NCBI GenBank assembly: GCA_907165275.2
Contig: OU015652.1
Coordinates: forward strand, 10,989,001 to 11,053,000
Reading direction: 5' to 3'
From: Zygaena filipendulae
Taxonomy: Eukaryota > Arthropoda > Insecta > Lepidoptera > Zygaenidae
DNA: 64,000 nt
Numbering within the stretch: position 1 is the stretch's first letter; each line of letters opens with the position of its first letter. A program made the position numbers and the translations under genes. The notes under the pieces were generated by a model that was given only the letters and a program-made list of their open reading frames with translations, searched no databases and was not told the origin of the DNA. Shown one piece after another: positions 55,080 to 64,000 of this stretch.

Positions 55080-55760
55080 TTTTTTAAACAACACTTGCTT
55101 TATAGCCACCTAATACCTATTCTTATCCCTTTGCATACCTACCTACATCTAAGTCGGTTCCAGTCGTTTTTTATATTTACCATTTCTGAGGACGTTCTCT
55201 ACTTATCGTTATACATCCTCCTTACTCTACGTTTTAGTACTTACCATGATTAATAAGCTTTTTAGTAGGTATTTACTTGTATAAATAAAAGTAATTTTCC
55301 ACTAACTATTTAACTGTATATTTCATTCACTTACTCATTATGTATTGTATTTGTTATACCTACTTATGTTGTAATAATTCTTTTAGTAGGTAAGTAATAT
55401 TGTGTTGTTTTTACACAAAAGTAGGTAAACCTGTTTGTTTTGTACGTAAATAATAAATTAATCGCGACGAAATAAATGTAATCATACCTTTCTAATATGT
55501 CCACCTACGTTATATTTATCAATATACTTAATTAGGTACGTTGGTAGAACATGAATAATAATACTTTTCTTACACAACAGAAAGGTAATATAAAAGGTAA
55601 ACTGTAGGTAAGGTCTGGGGTGCTCTACAATTAAAAATTAAGAATAAAACATGTACCTACCTGCCTACACAAGTTGTAAAATAAATGATGAAATTGAAAT
55701 AGTTTATTACAAAAAGACTAACAATAATAATTATTAGGGGTTATTGAGTAGGTATGACAT
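55080..55760. repeat. Cluster of TAGGTA / TACCTA words
   Basis: I count well over a dozen GTAGGTA, TAGGTA, TACCTA or CCTACCTA occurrences in about 680 bases, in both orientations and irregularly spaced (for example 55129-55147, 55265, 55360, 55388, 55422, 55608, 55655-55668, 55749). It is not a tandem array and has no open frame. The word is scattered thinly elsewhere in the window. Confidence 0.6.
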
Positions 55761-55764
55761 AAAA

Positions 55765-56180
55765 ACAATGAAATATTGATTAGTAAAACCAAATTTACAA
55801 TGTGCTGTGACGTTTCAAATGACATTTGTGTTGTTCAAATTTGTGTCGTTTCAATATTTAATTTAATTTATTTACTTAGGATTACAAAATTTGCCCGGAA
55901 AAAGCGTGACAAACTCATATTATTATCATCTTAAATAAGGTTAAGTATAGGGAACGTGCACAACGACGGTGCTGCCAACTGGCGTCGCCAATCCGAATCT
56001 ATTGATAGTTGCCATTGAAATTTATGACAAGTAAAAAGGATTAATTTTACTAGTGAAAATTATTATTCTAGCTAATCACAATTCATTTTTGTATTTCTGG
56101 ATGTATGTTGATGTCAATACATCGACAAAAAATAAAAAAAATAAAAAATATTTAAAAGAAAAGGGAATTCAGAAAATTAT
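55765..56180. other. No clear feature
   Basis: AT-rich, except ACGGTGCTGCCAACTGGCG near 55970. Nothing assigned. Confidence 0.4.
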
Positions 56181-56186
56181 TTACCA

Positions 56187-56371
56187 CTAGCTGTTCGGAG
56201 TTCCGGACAGTCCGGAGTTCAGGAATTCCGAACAGCTAGTAAATAAACCCCCTGAAAACTTGTATGCAAAATTTCACGATGATCGGTTGTGCCGTTAAGG
56301 CGTAAAAGCGTAACAAACAAACAAGTAAACAAACAAAAACTCACTTTCGCATTTATAATATTAGTAAGGAT
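56187..56371 (-). mobile_element. Helitron-like copy with a palindromic new 3' end
   Basis: The usual CCGCGG hairpin is replaced by CTAGCTGTTCGGAGTTCC, a short spacer and GGAATTCCGAACAGCTAG, a near-perfect palindrome (56187-56239). Normal family sequence then continues (CTTGTATGCAAAATTTCACG, ATGATCGGTTGTGCCG, TTTATAATATTAGTAAGGA|T). Confidence 0.65.
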
Positions 56372-56374
56372 TAT

Positions 56375-56570
56375 TTTCTTATCGTAAACATTGGATATTT
56401 TAGTTTGTGCGACAATTTTACCAGTTTTCACAGCCTCATGTTCTTCATTAGATCATCCTCCTCATCCTCATCTCTTCAACCTCCAATAGGTACATGGCCG
56501 GCCTCAAAAGCTTAAAAACCTTTTGACATATTTTGGCCATGCTGACGATCATTATTATATTATTGATGAT
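56375..56570. other. No clear feature
   Basis: Contains ATCATCCTCCTCATCCTCATC near 56451, a short TCATCC run. No gene. Confidence 0.4.
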
Positions 56571-56572
56571 GA

Positions 56573-57062
56573 CTAGCTGTGCCTCGCGGTTTCACCCGTG
56601 ATAATTTCGGAGTTCCCGCATGAATCCTGGGATAAAAAGTACCCTATGTGCTTCTCTGTACCCCTGACACGTGCACGTCAAATTTCATCCAAATCCGTTC
56701 AGTCGTTTTTGCGTGATTGAGTAAACGCATGCGAGGATAAGAACTCGAAGCGCATTTTCATCCGACTTGCTTTAAATTTATCGTCACTGTTCAGCTCCTA
56801 TGTTTCTTAGCGTTATTAATATAAATGATATTATAATTATTATATAGCCTATAACCTGTCCAGGAGTATGGACTACAATCGTACTAAGTTTGGTTATAAT
56901 CCCTTCACTAGTTTTTGACCCATGCGTGCATATACAGACAGACAGACAGACAAAAAATTTACTGATTGCTTTTTTGGCATCAGTATCGATCACCATTCAT
57001 CTTCCAATATTAATTTTGAATATATTATATTCAATGTACAGAATTGACCTCTCTACAGTTTT
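56573..57062 (-). mobile_element. Long Helitron variant D, copy 2
   Basis: Opposite-strand sibling of 16861-17325. A|CTAGCTGTGCCTCGCGG opens it. It then shares AAGCGCATTTTCATCCGACT, TATGGACTACAATCGTAC, a CAGA run at 56936-56952, GGCATCAGTATCGATCACC and GACCTCTCTACAGTTT at the far end. It is slightly longer than copy 1, with an AT-rich expansion near 56815-56845. Confidence 0.75.
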
Positions 57063-57147
57063 TGTATACCTAGATATAGATAGACCGGAACCCATATTTT
57101 ATAACCTTTATCATACCTATTCAAAAATATAATATACCTAATTGAGG

Positions 57148-57188
57148 AGATAGTTTTGTTTACATAATTATGAAAACAAAACTATCTC
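57148..57188. repeat. Short perfect hairpin
   Basis: AGATAGTTTTGTTT, then ACATAATTATG, then AAAACAAAACTATCT. The stem is about 14 bp. It may be the centre or edge of a small palindromic element. Confidence 0.6.
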
Positions 57189-57189
57189 T

Positions 57190-58210
57190 TCCTTCCGAAA
57201 GCACGATGACAGGTTTAATAAGTTTCCTCTACTGTCCGCATAGTGTCTCTTTTGTCGATTTAGTGCTGCCACCTATAGTTCCTGCACGTTCCCTATATTG
57301 TTTTTCCACTCTATTTCGCAAATGTCACCTTGCTTCGGGCCAAATACTGTTCTAGTTTTAAGTGTTTTTTTTTTTATTGTTATAAGTACGTATTTATGCG
57401 TTCTTAATTCTATGCGTTCATTTAAGTTATTAAAGTTTATGAATACAGGTAGACCGTAGGTATATTTAGTTCTTATAACGTAGAAATTAATTCTACAATT
57501 TTACATCTGATTCGGCCGCTTAAATACACAAATATACAAACACAAAGAAACTTCATAAGGGACTTTATATGTGTCACAATAAAGTAAAAAAAAAATGTAA
57601 GATAATATAACGTTTATAACGTTTATAATGTATACAATATAACGTTTCTTTACAAACTAACAGCTTATACAATTTTACGGTTACATTTCTACGTACGATT
57701 TTCCCGCATGGGAGTCGTCTATACGTTTAGAACAGACAGAACATCTTCTTCAGAATCATCTTTGGACCTTGATACTTTTGAAATGTTTTTTTTTTTAATC
57801 AAAATAGAACTCTACTAAAACATGATCACAAAAACATCTAATTACTTACCTTACTTTAGCAAGGAACTGCTTCAGAAGCCGTCATATAGTACGATGGTTC
57901 GATAAACTCAGACATAATATTCGACATAATATTAAGTTACTTACTAAATAACTGTTGTTCGCGAAGTTATTTTAAGTAAATTAAAAGTGGCAGTTCCCTC
58001 GACCGCACATGTGGGTTAAAGGTGAAACGTGCCGTAACATTGACACGAACTTAGCCCAGACAATTATAATCCTATCATTCTGGGCTAATTGTGAGGCGAT
58101 ACATGATTTTTATTAGCCATCGTCTATTTCATTACGCTGTTTTTATGATTTTGACCTTTTAATATTAGGCAATTCTTTGCAATTAATTTATTTTCTTTAT
58201 TATGTTTTAC
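57190..58210. other. No clear feature
   Basis: A 61-codon frame (57170-57355 +) overlaps the hairpin and has no motif. AACGTTTATA recurs three times around 57609-57650. The rest is empty. Confidence 0.4.
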
Positions 58211-58218
58211 GCTACCAG

Positions 58219-58469
58219 GCGGCACCTTTCGAAATAATAAGAAGAAATTCAACCATTTGATAAACATCGAAATATCGTCTAAAACAGAGCTTAGAGAAAT
58301 GAGAAAGAAAAAAGCCTACCACAATCTCTTTACAAGACTCTTAACCTTAAATCGATATTTTAATGGACTAAATTCCGAAATAAGCATTAAGGAGACGGTG
58401 GCAGCTTTTGGTACTTTTGGGACTTCAAAAAGGAGGAGGTTATCAATTTGGATGTTTATATTTTATTAG
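58219..58469 (+). CDS. Orphan exon-like frame
   Basis: An AT-rich tract and GCTACCAG (acceptor-like, ending 58218) are followed by a frame open to TAG at 58467-58469. It contains FNHLINIEISSKTELREMRK, then KKAYHNLFTRLLTLNRYF. The segment is basic and helical-looking, unlike the random low-complexity frames nearby. From about 58425 the frame runs into a dispersed repeat (ACTTCAAAAAGGAGGAGG), so its 3' end has been replaced or the gene is decayed. No family recognised, no donor site clear. Confidence 0.25.
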
Positions 58470-58640
58470 GTTCAGGGATAACTGCGTCATATTATATACT
58501 TAGACGGATTTGAAAAATTCTTTTTTTTTTGCGAAAGGGGTTAATTCCGAAATGGTCCATTTAAATTTCATATAGATCTGATGATGAGTTTCGGAGACGG
58601 ATAACGAAACTCTTGATGTCAGTTTAATTTTTTTTTTGTT
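58425..58640. mobile_element. AACCGACTTCC-family fragment (copy 3)
   Basis: GGGACTTCAAAAAGGAGGAG, GTTATCAATTTGGATG, a poly-T tract, GCGAAAGGGGTTAATTCC and GATCTGATGATGAG follow the order of 3127-3300 and 35808-35990. The foldback half is missing. Confidence 0.5.
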
Positions 58641-58644
58641 AAAA

Positions 58645-59285
58645 TCTTGCTTAGGTAGGTAACTACGTACCTAGATTTGGTAAAAAGTAAAATCTAAATA
58701 GTTATTTAATAATAGAGAATCACCTTGTACGACTATGGAATGTGAGTACCAAGTGACATGCCCTAAAACCACATTCCGTAACGCCGTAAACTTGAAAACA
58801 TCTCATAATAAGTTCTTACACAGCATAAAATAGAAATTGCCCCATAATCAACATGTCGACTTCACAACCATGATAACGTTTTGACAGCGGTACCTACAAT
58901 AGAACCGCATAATTATTACTTAGTTGTTATTAACAAATGACGACTTTATGACGTTACAATAAAGGTTTTGATATTCTATAGTAATTTAACCTCGCCGGTA
59001 GCTGGTCGTGTCAACTTGACAGCTGTGACCTTCGACATCTGGCCTTCAGTAGGTCCGATCTGCGGTAGAGATTTGGAAGAGATTGATGGAGCAGGCCAGC
59101 TTCTGTTGTGGTAATGAAAAAACCATGTCGCTTCACTAGCGAAAGAGGTGACTTAGCCTGTTCATAATCTAGTTGTGATAAATTTCCATGTCATCCATCA
59201 CTATAGCTTATCCCTTCTAAAGATAATAGATGCAATGTCGAACGGCTTATACTGTTTTTGTTTATGGTAAAAAATAATATTACGA
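58645..59285. other. No clear feature
   Basis: Moderately GC-rich at 58990-59110 (CTCGCCGGTAGCTGG, TTCGACATCTGGCC). I found no frame there that reads like protein, and no splice pair. Confidence 0.3.
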
Positions 59286-59287
59286 CA

Positions 59288-59488
59288 TCCATACTAATAT
59301 TGGGAAACGCGAAAGTATCTCTGTCACTTCTGTCTGTCTGTCTGTTCACCTTTTCACGCCTCAACTGTTAAACCGATCATCACGAAATTTTGCATACACG
59401 CTGTCAGGGATATAGAAAAGGATATAGGGTACTTTCTATCTCGCAATCCCCGCGGGAATTCCGAAATTAACGCGGGTGAAGTTGGTAA
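59288..59488 (+). mobile_element. Helitron-like copy with TCTG microsatellite
   Basis: A|TCCATACTAATATTGGG, a CTGTCTGTCTGTC run at 59331-59345, TTTTCACGCCTCAACTG, ACCGATCATCACGAAATTTT and CCCCGCGGGAATTCCG. It stops in the first hairpin arm (CGCGGGTGAAG), so the terminal CTAG is lost. Confidence 0.65.
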
Positions 59489-59533
59489 CTATAATACATA
59501 GATTGGTACTGGTACTCAGGAAACACTTTTTTG

Positions 59534-60199
59534 AAATAGGTTAAATATAACGCCATGTAGACTACGCAGCATAGCGATTAGTGTAAATTTTTTTGGCTGT
59601 TGACTTTAAAAGGACTTTTGTGGGCGTCCAAGCAAAAATTTATCAGTAGTGGGGTATTGAGTTAATACTAGATTCGGTATCTCGAATAGTTAATATAGTT
59701 ATCAGACATTCAAAGTTGAAATTCTGAAAAAGCTTGATTTGAGAAAAAGCATTTAAAAAAAACTGGTTGGATGTGGTCATCCAAGCTAAAAGGTACCAGT
59801 TTTTGGCATTTGTTTCCGAGATATAAGAGATTTTGTAAAGTTGGGAAAAAAAATGACGTCCGCGATTTTAATTGATTTTTAATAAATGCTCAATTTTCTA
59901 CAGTGTCATATTACCTATATTAATCAACAATTATATATAAAAATCTATGTAACAAGCAAGTAGAAGTGTGTTTTTTTTAAAATGCTTTTTCTCAAATCAA
60001 GCTTTTTCAGAATTTCAACTTCGAATGTCTGATAACTATTAAATATTCTAGATACCGAATCTAGTATTAACTCAATAACCCACTATTGGTAAATTTTTGT
60101 TTGGACGGCACAAAAGTCCTTTTAAAGTCAACAGCCAAAAAAAAATTTACACTAATCGCTTTACTGCGTAGTCTACATGGCGTTATATTTAACCTATTT
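59534..60199. repeat. Long inverted repeat, ~230-bp arms
   Basis: The left arm is 59534-59762 and the right arm 59970-60199, in reverse complement, with a spacer of about 207 bases. The outermost words AAATAGGTTAAATATAACGC and CATGTAGACTACGCAG, and the inner AAAGCTTGATTTGAGAAAAA, match on both arms with scattered small differences. No coding sequence and no clear flanking duplication. It is either a large-armed foldback transposon or an inverted duplication; if transcribed it would fold into a long hairpin. Confidence 0.8.
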
Positions 60200-60201
60200 A
60201 A

Positions 60202-60495
60202 AAAAAAAATACTATCTAATTTTTAACCCGTTGATTACAATAGCATTGTTATAGGTGCCGTACACGTTGCGTGTCACGCAAATAAAAGCATTACGCGTAA
60301 CGCCATGGTACACTGCCCAATGCTGTATTCCGAAAACGTTTCTTACACCAGAAAACAAATTTTAAACTACATATATAGTTTAAAAGTTTCTAGCCAAAGA
60401 AATTCACCGAAGAGCCGACTGACTCCACTGCTAGTGACTTGAGCTAATCATGTAGACAAGATAGACTATCAGTATGTTTACTTCCATATTATAAT
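60202..60495. other. No clear feature
   Basis: Unassigned spacer; CCGTACACGTTGCGTGTCACG near 60259 is its only GC-rich word. Confidence 0.4.
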
Positions 60496-60498
60496 ATA

Positions 60499-60723
60499 CT
60501 AGTTGTGCCCCACGGTTTCACCCGCGTTAATTTCAGAGTTCCCGCTTGAATTTTGGGATAAAAAGTACCCTATATGTTAATCTAATGTATAAGTATTGTA
60601 AAGTTTCATTTAAATCCATCTAGTAGTTTTTGCGTGAAAGAGTAACAAACATCCATCCATCCATCCATCCATCCATCCATCCATACATACTTACAAACTT
60701 TCGCGTTTATAACATTAGTAGGA
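60499..60723 (-). mobile_element. Helitron-like copy with internal ATCC microsatellite
   Basis: A|CTAGTTGTGCCCCACGG, CCCTATATGTTAATC, then ACAAACATCC expanded into about eight ATCC units (60652-60683), and GCGTTTATAACATTAGTAGGA|T. The family word here is a single ACAAACATCC, so the array arose inside the element. Confidence 0.8.
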
Positions 60724-60727
60724 TAAT

Positions 60728-61565
60728 ACAGATATTATATATGGAAGTAATATACTGACGATGTCTTGTCGAGATGTAAAGCCTTGTTGAGATGCTGGAG
60801 GTTGGGTTTCGATTACCATACGCTTTGTGCTGCAATTAGTACCTAATATAAGACTGCAAAATCTTTCTCGTAACTCTTGGCAGACATCGGAGGAATCACC
60901 TCGACATATTTCAATGCACTACACAAAAATCTGCACAGCTATTGTAAACGTAAAACACAGCTAAATCAACTTTTTTATCAACACAATAATAAATAAAGAA
61001 ACCGCTACCTAAGTTATACCTTATTTTTTTGATTCTCGCCAAAAACTCCTAAGACAACTTAATTGGTTTTTTTTTTCCAGAACTGTGTCTGTTTCTATGA
61101 TGTTCAAGTGATCCTTTAGTGCTAGTGCTCGAGACCACAGTACAGAATCATTTGAATTTTATACTAAATTAGCAAAATATTGCAAATAAGCAAAATATTG
61201 CAAATGTTCAAATTAAAGTCGTAAAAGGTTCGTTGCGTACGAAACCTGTCCGGAATAAGTCCACAGTCTTTTATCACTTTATAAGTTGCTACAAATTGAG
61301 CCGTTGAGCAATCAACGACTTTGACGGAAAGCGAATAGAACAGTTTCAGTTTTTACTGTTCTTTTTTAATAATTAAATGAATAATGTCGATAAATCAAAC
61401 GTCATGATACTCACTCACTCTTTTTGGTCATAGTTAAGACATAAGTAGACATTAAGTAGAATTTATCACTAGCTATAGCAATTTTGCAATTCGTTCAAAA
61501 ATACTTTGTATCGGAATGAAAAATATTTTACGTAGAAGTTACTGAAGTATGAAGTAAATAAGATA
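60728..61565. other. No clear feature
   Basis: AT-rich. The words TAAGCAAAATATTGCAAAT around 61170-61205 form a short direct repeat. Nothing else. Confidence 0.4.
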
Positions 61566-61570
61566 ATAAT

Positions 61571-61845
61571 AATTCTATACTTCAACTGGTAGCCTGGAAG
61601 AGATCGCTTTATAGTGATTTATTTATTTGTTATTAACACATACGGTATTGGACCAATTACAATGGTTAACAAATACTAGTAGGCCTTGCACTCCTCACAA
61701 ATCTTCAGACACACAGACAAGAGCTAAGGCCGCCCTTTGGAGCCACTAAAAATTTCTGTTTTTATTAGTTTTTTTTATTTATTTCTACTGATTGTGGTGC
61801 TCCATAAAGTGTTTTTCATTCATTCATTCATTTCATTTCTAATTT
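61571..61845 (+). mobile_element. LINE 3' end interrupted by ~110-bp insert
   Basis: CTTCAACTGGTAGCCTGGAA, GAGATCGCTTTATAGTGAT, then unrelated sequence (about 61618-61727), then AAGGCCGCCCTTTGGAGCC, a TTTCTGTTTTTATTAG segment, CTCCATAAAGTG and an ATTC microsatellite (61818-61835). The minus-strand copy at 17775-17965 lacks most of the insert. The ATAAAG and ATTC tail marks the 3' terminus. Confidence 0.6.
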
Positions 61846-61936
61846 TGCCTAATCTTAAACTTTCCGTGAAACTAAACCATGTAGTTATGACTTATGTGTA
61901 TCTAGTAAATATTCGTAGCTACCTACTTGTAATATA

Positions 61937-62386
61937 AAATCCCAACAAAAACATTTTCATGTAAAATGTTGCCAAGACGAGACCATATGCCAGCACTTTC
62001 AAAAAGTTATCAGATCTTATGTAGAGCCAAGCTTCTAACTCTACACGCCTTAACTCTACAAGGTCTAACTTCACAAACTCTACACCTTAGCCAAAATATG
62101 TGGCTTGACCATTTCGCTACATTCACATGGCCCTTAGGCCCTAAGGTGAAAAATTGGTCCATTTTTCATTACTTTTCTGTTATATAATAATAGTTCTTTG
62201 TAGTAACGAAACGGCCAAGCCACATATTTTGGCTAAGGTGTAGAGTTTGTGAAGTTAGACCTTGTAGAGTTAAGGCGTGTAGAGTTAGAAGCTTGGCTCT
62301 ACATAAGATCTGATAACTTTTTGAAAGTGCTGGCATATGGTCTCGTCTTGGCAACATTTTACATGAAAATGTTTTTGTTGGGATTT
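61937..62386. repeat. Long inverted repeat, 171-bp perfect arms
   Basis: 61937-62107 and 62216-62386 are exact reverse complements by eye. Imperfect pairing adds about 13 bp, leaving a loop of about 82 bases. The arm ends are AAATCCCAACAAAAACATTT and CCAAAATATGTGGCTTG. CTCTACA or a variant recurs several times within each arm. Both arms contain the same short open frame, a consequence of the duplication. No target duplication recognised. Perfect arms mean a recent origin or ongoing gene conversion. Confidence 0.9.
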
Positions 62387-62389
62387 CAT

Positions 62390-62605
62390 TTCTTTTTGTA
62401 AGTCAAAATTGCAGAAGTCTCATACAAACTTCCATCCCCTAATTTAAGGGGTTGGGAGATAAAAGTTACAAGTTTTATAATTTTTTTGTTGTTTGTTTAC
62501 TAATACTAGCTTACATACCAAATTTCAGCTTTCTAGGACATTAGGAAGTACCCTAAGAATTTTGATGATCATCAGTGAGTCAGTGACGAAATCGAGGTGT
62601 TTTAG
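62390..62605 (+). repeat. Dispersed segment following the inverted repeat
   Basis: CATACAAACTTCCATCCCCT, AATTTAAGGGGTTGGGAG, CTTACATACCAAATTTCAGC, TTTCTAGGACATTAGG and GATCATCAGTGAGTCAGTG. I recall this as a common lepidopteran repeat 3' region. With no second copy here I cannot define its ends, and the inverted repeat may belong to the same element. Confidence 0.35.
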
Positions 62606-62607
62606 AT

Positions 62608-63310
62608 ATCAATAAAATCTAAAGGATGGGAGCTATACAATTAAAACTTTATACATTTAATAAGTCTGCTATTGACAACATATTCCGAAAATTTTGTTTA
62701 TCTGGTATAATCCAGACCCAAGTTACAAGGGTTCAAAAAAACGACGAAACGCTTCGAGAAAAGGTAGGTAGTGCCCTTGCGCTTTGCTGGCTCGTCTTGG
62801 CGGGAGCACTACCGTGCCCCCAGATAGATAGTAATACCTAACGTACCTACCGATTTGCATAAATTCCAACTTCTATATAGGTACTTACTTACATTTATAG
62901 CTTTAGTGTAATTTGAAGTGTCTAATCCAATCACACCAACAACGGTGATCAGGAAGGAGGCTATGATGAGATCTTGACCACAAACAACTTGAACCTTCCT
63001 TAGTGCAAGTAATTTAAATAGTTTTCTCTTCCCGTCGTAATAAGTTCAACTATAGGCTTCTCAAGACTACCTATAAACCTCGGTATCGTTATAAATTCTT
63101 AGTTTATTTAGCACTTGTACTTAGGTATTTTGTGAATTCATTATATAAATACAGTAATTTTATTTGTTAACTCAACAATAGGTACAAATTCCTATTGCAT
63201 TATTTTTATAAGTTAGTATCATAAACGTAATTAATTTATTTGTCTTCCTGTAACAATGGTCTGCGAGATTTTTGGTTACAGAAAAGCAACTGGAAAAGAC
63301 TAGATATATA
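62608..63310. other. No clear feature
   Basis: A 71-codon frame (62626-62841 +) has no motif. GGTAGTGCCC and GGGAGCACTACC near 62768-62813 make a short stem. Confidence 0.35.
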
Positions 63311-63315
63311 CAATA

Positions 63316-63374
63316 CTAGCTGTCCGCCGCGGTTTCACCGGCAGTAATTTTGGAGTTCCCGCGGGAATTTAACC
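63316..63374 (-). mobile_element. Helitron-like 3' end fragment
   Basis: A|CTAGCTGTCCGCCGCGGTTT, CACCGGCAGTAATTTTGG, GTTCCCGCGGGAATTT. It stops abruptly; the rest is lost. Confidence 0.6.
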
Positions 63375-63379
63375 GCAAC

Positions 63380-63825
63380 TTTTATTTATAATGATTAACT
63401 CTCCTTCAATAGGTCAATAATACTAATTGTATTCACGGTATGTTCATCTATAGTTTTAATATTTTCTATTTTTAAGAAAGTAGGTATATTTTGTATCTAT
63501 AGTAGGTATAAAGTTAGAAAACATTATCTAATATTTGACGGTTGTTAAGATGTAAAGGTTCACAACGTTAAAAAAGTAAGGTTTTGAACCTTAGATACTT
63601 CTTTTACTTACCTAACTACTTGACCTTACTTATCAATTTTGTTTGTTACGATAAATAATAGATCACTGTGTACATACACTCTACAAATTAAGGAAAATAC
63701 CTAAGTGGAAAACCGCAACTTTATCATAAACATTTAAATTACAGACAGACAGACATTTAATATTATCTTTATTTTGTGTAGATTGTACCTACTATTCCAT
63801 CACTTAAGAAGCCCTATTTAATTTT
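63380..63825. other. No clear feature
   Basis: AT-rich, with a short CAGA run at 63745-63755 and several TAGGTA words. No gene. Confidence 0.4.
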
Positions 63826-63828
63826 TGA

Positions 63829-63896
63829 CAACCCGATTGGCACAGTAGGTCACTGGAATGCCTCCCCGCTAATCAAGAGGTTCTTCATTCCAGGCT
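63829..63896 (+). mobile_element. SINE head, cut by MITE G
   Basis: CAACCCGATTGGCACAGTAG (A-box region), CCCCGCTAATCAAGAGG and a damaged B-box (GGTTCTTCATTCCAGG). The rest of the SINE is missing, because MITE G begins at 63897. Confidence 0.6.
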
Positions 63897-64000
63897 AGGG
63901 TTGCCACCCGTACATAGTATATAGTATATAGTATATGTACATAGTATATAGTATAGTACTATATTTCAGTCAATTGTACTATACGCGCCAAATATTGTAT
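63897..64000 (+). mobile_element. MITE G copy, truncated by window end
   Basis: AGGGTTGCCACCCGTACATA, an expanded TAGTATA array, GTACTATATTTCAGTCAATT and GTACTATACG. It matches 46631-46690 with more TAGTATA units. The right half lies outside the window. Confidence 0.6.

Noticed and set aside
61966..62357. Identical short frames on both strands, considered as a duplicated gene
   Set aside because: They are the two arms of the inverted repeat; the frame is a by-product.

Overview
This AT-rich, densely repeated window looks like intergenic or intronic DNA of a moth or butterfly (Lepidoptera). The evidence is the repeat content. There are more than 25 non-autonomous Helitron-like copies with 5'-TC, a CCGCGG 3' hairpin and CTAG|T ends. 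There are also tRNA-headed SINEs, several non-LTR 3' tails ending in short microsatellites, palindromic MITEs, and many scattered GTAGGTA/TACCTAC words. The lepidopteran assignment rests on recognising these families and was not checked by a search. No host gene, rRNA, intact tRNA gene, CRISPR array or prokaryotic structure is supported. The best coding candidates are two THAP-like first exons (31914 and 35565), a GC-rich exon-like block (32135-32330), a decayed reverse-transcriptase C-terminus (28642) and a few small orphan frames.

Layout. 1-8600 holds CRE-bearing MITEs and a hAT element (2963-5999) with a perfect 8-bp target duplication, which landed inside one arm of a palindromic Helitron pair. 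8700-10310 has unusually GC-rich blocks, possibly retroelement 5' UTR. 11150-31750 is a low-density field of Helitrons, MITEs and LINE tails with long blank stretches. 31900-41900 is the richest part: THAP-like exons; a 35-bp remnant and a 1689-bp element sharing the same terminal inverted repeat (TIR), with 8-9 bp target duplications and a broken THAP exon (P-superfamily-like); two 420-bp copies differing at one base; and a zoned tetranucleotide array. 42500-56400 holds LINE tails, SINEs and an 800-bp pentanucleotide array with three sequence zones. 56500-64000 holds a second copy of a long Helitron variant, two large inverted repeats (one with 171-bp perfect arms), a LINE tail and a SINE cut by a MITE at the window edge.

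How the parts relate. Nothing here forms a pathway. The biology is transposon ecology: nesting gives relative ages, several families have become palindromic, Helitron tails seem to seed microsatellites, and one MITE family carries TGACGTCA sites. Family names rest on termini, target duplications and short motifs read by eye. All edges are approximate unless a target duplication or terminal motif is stated.
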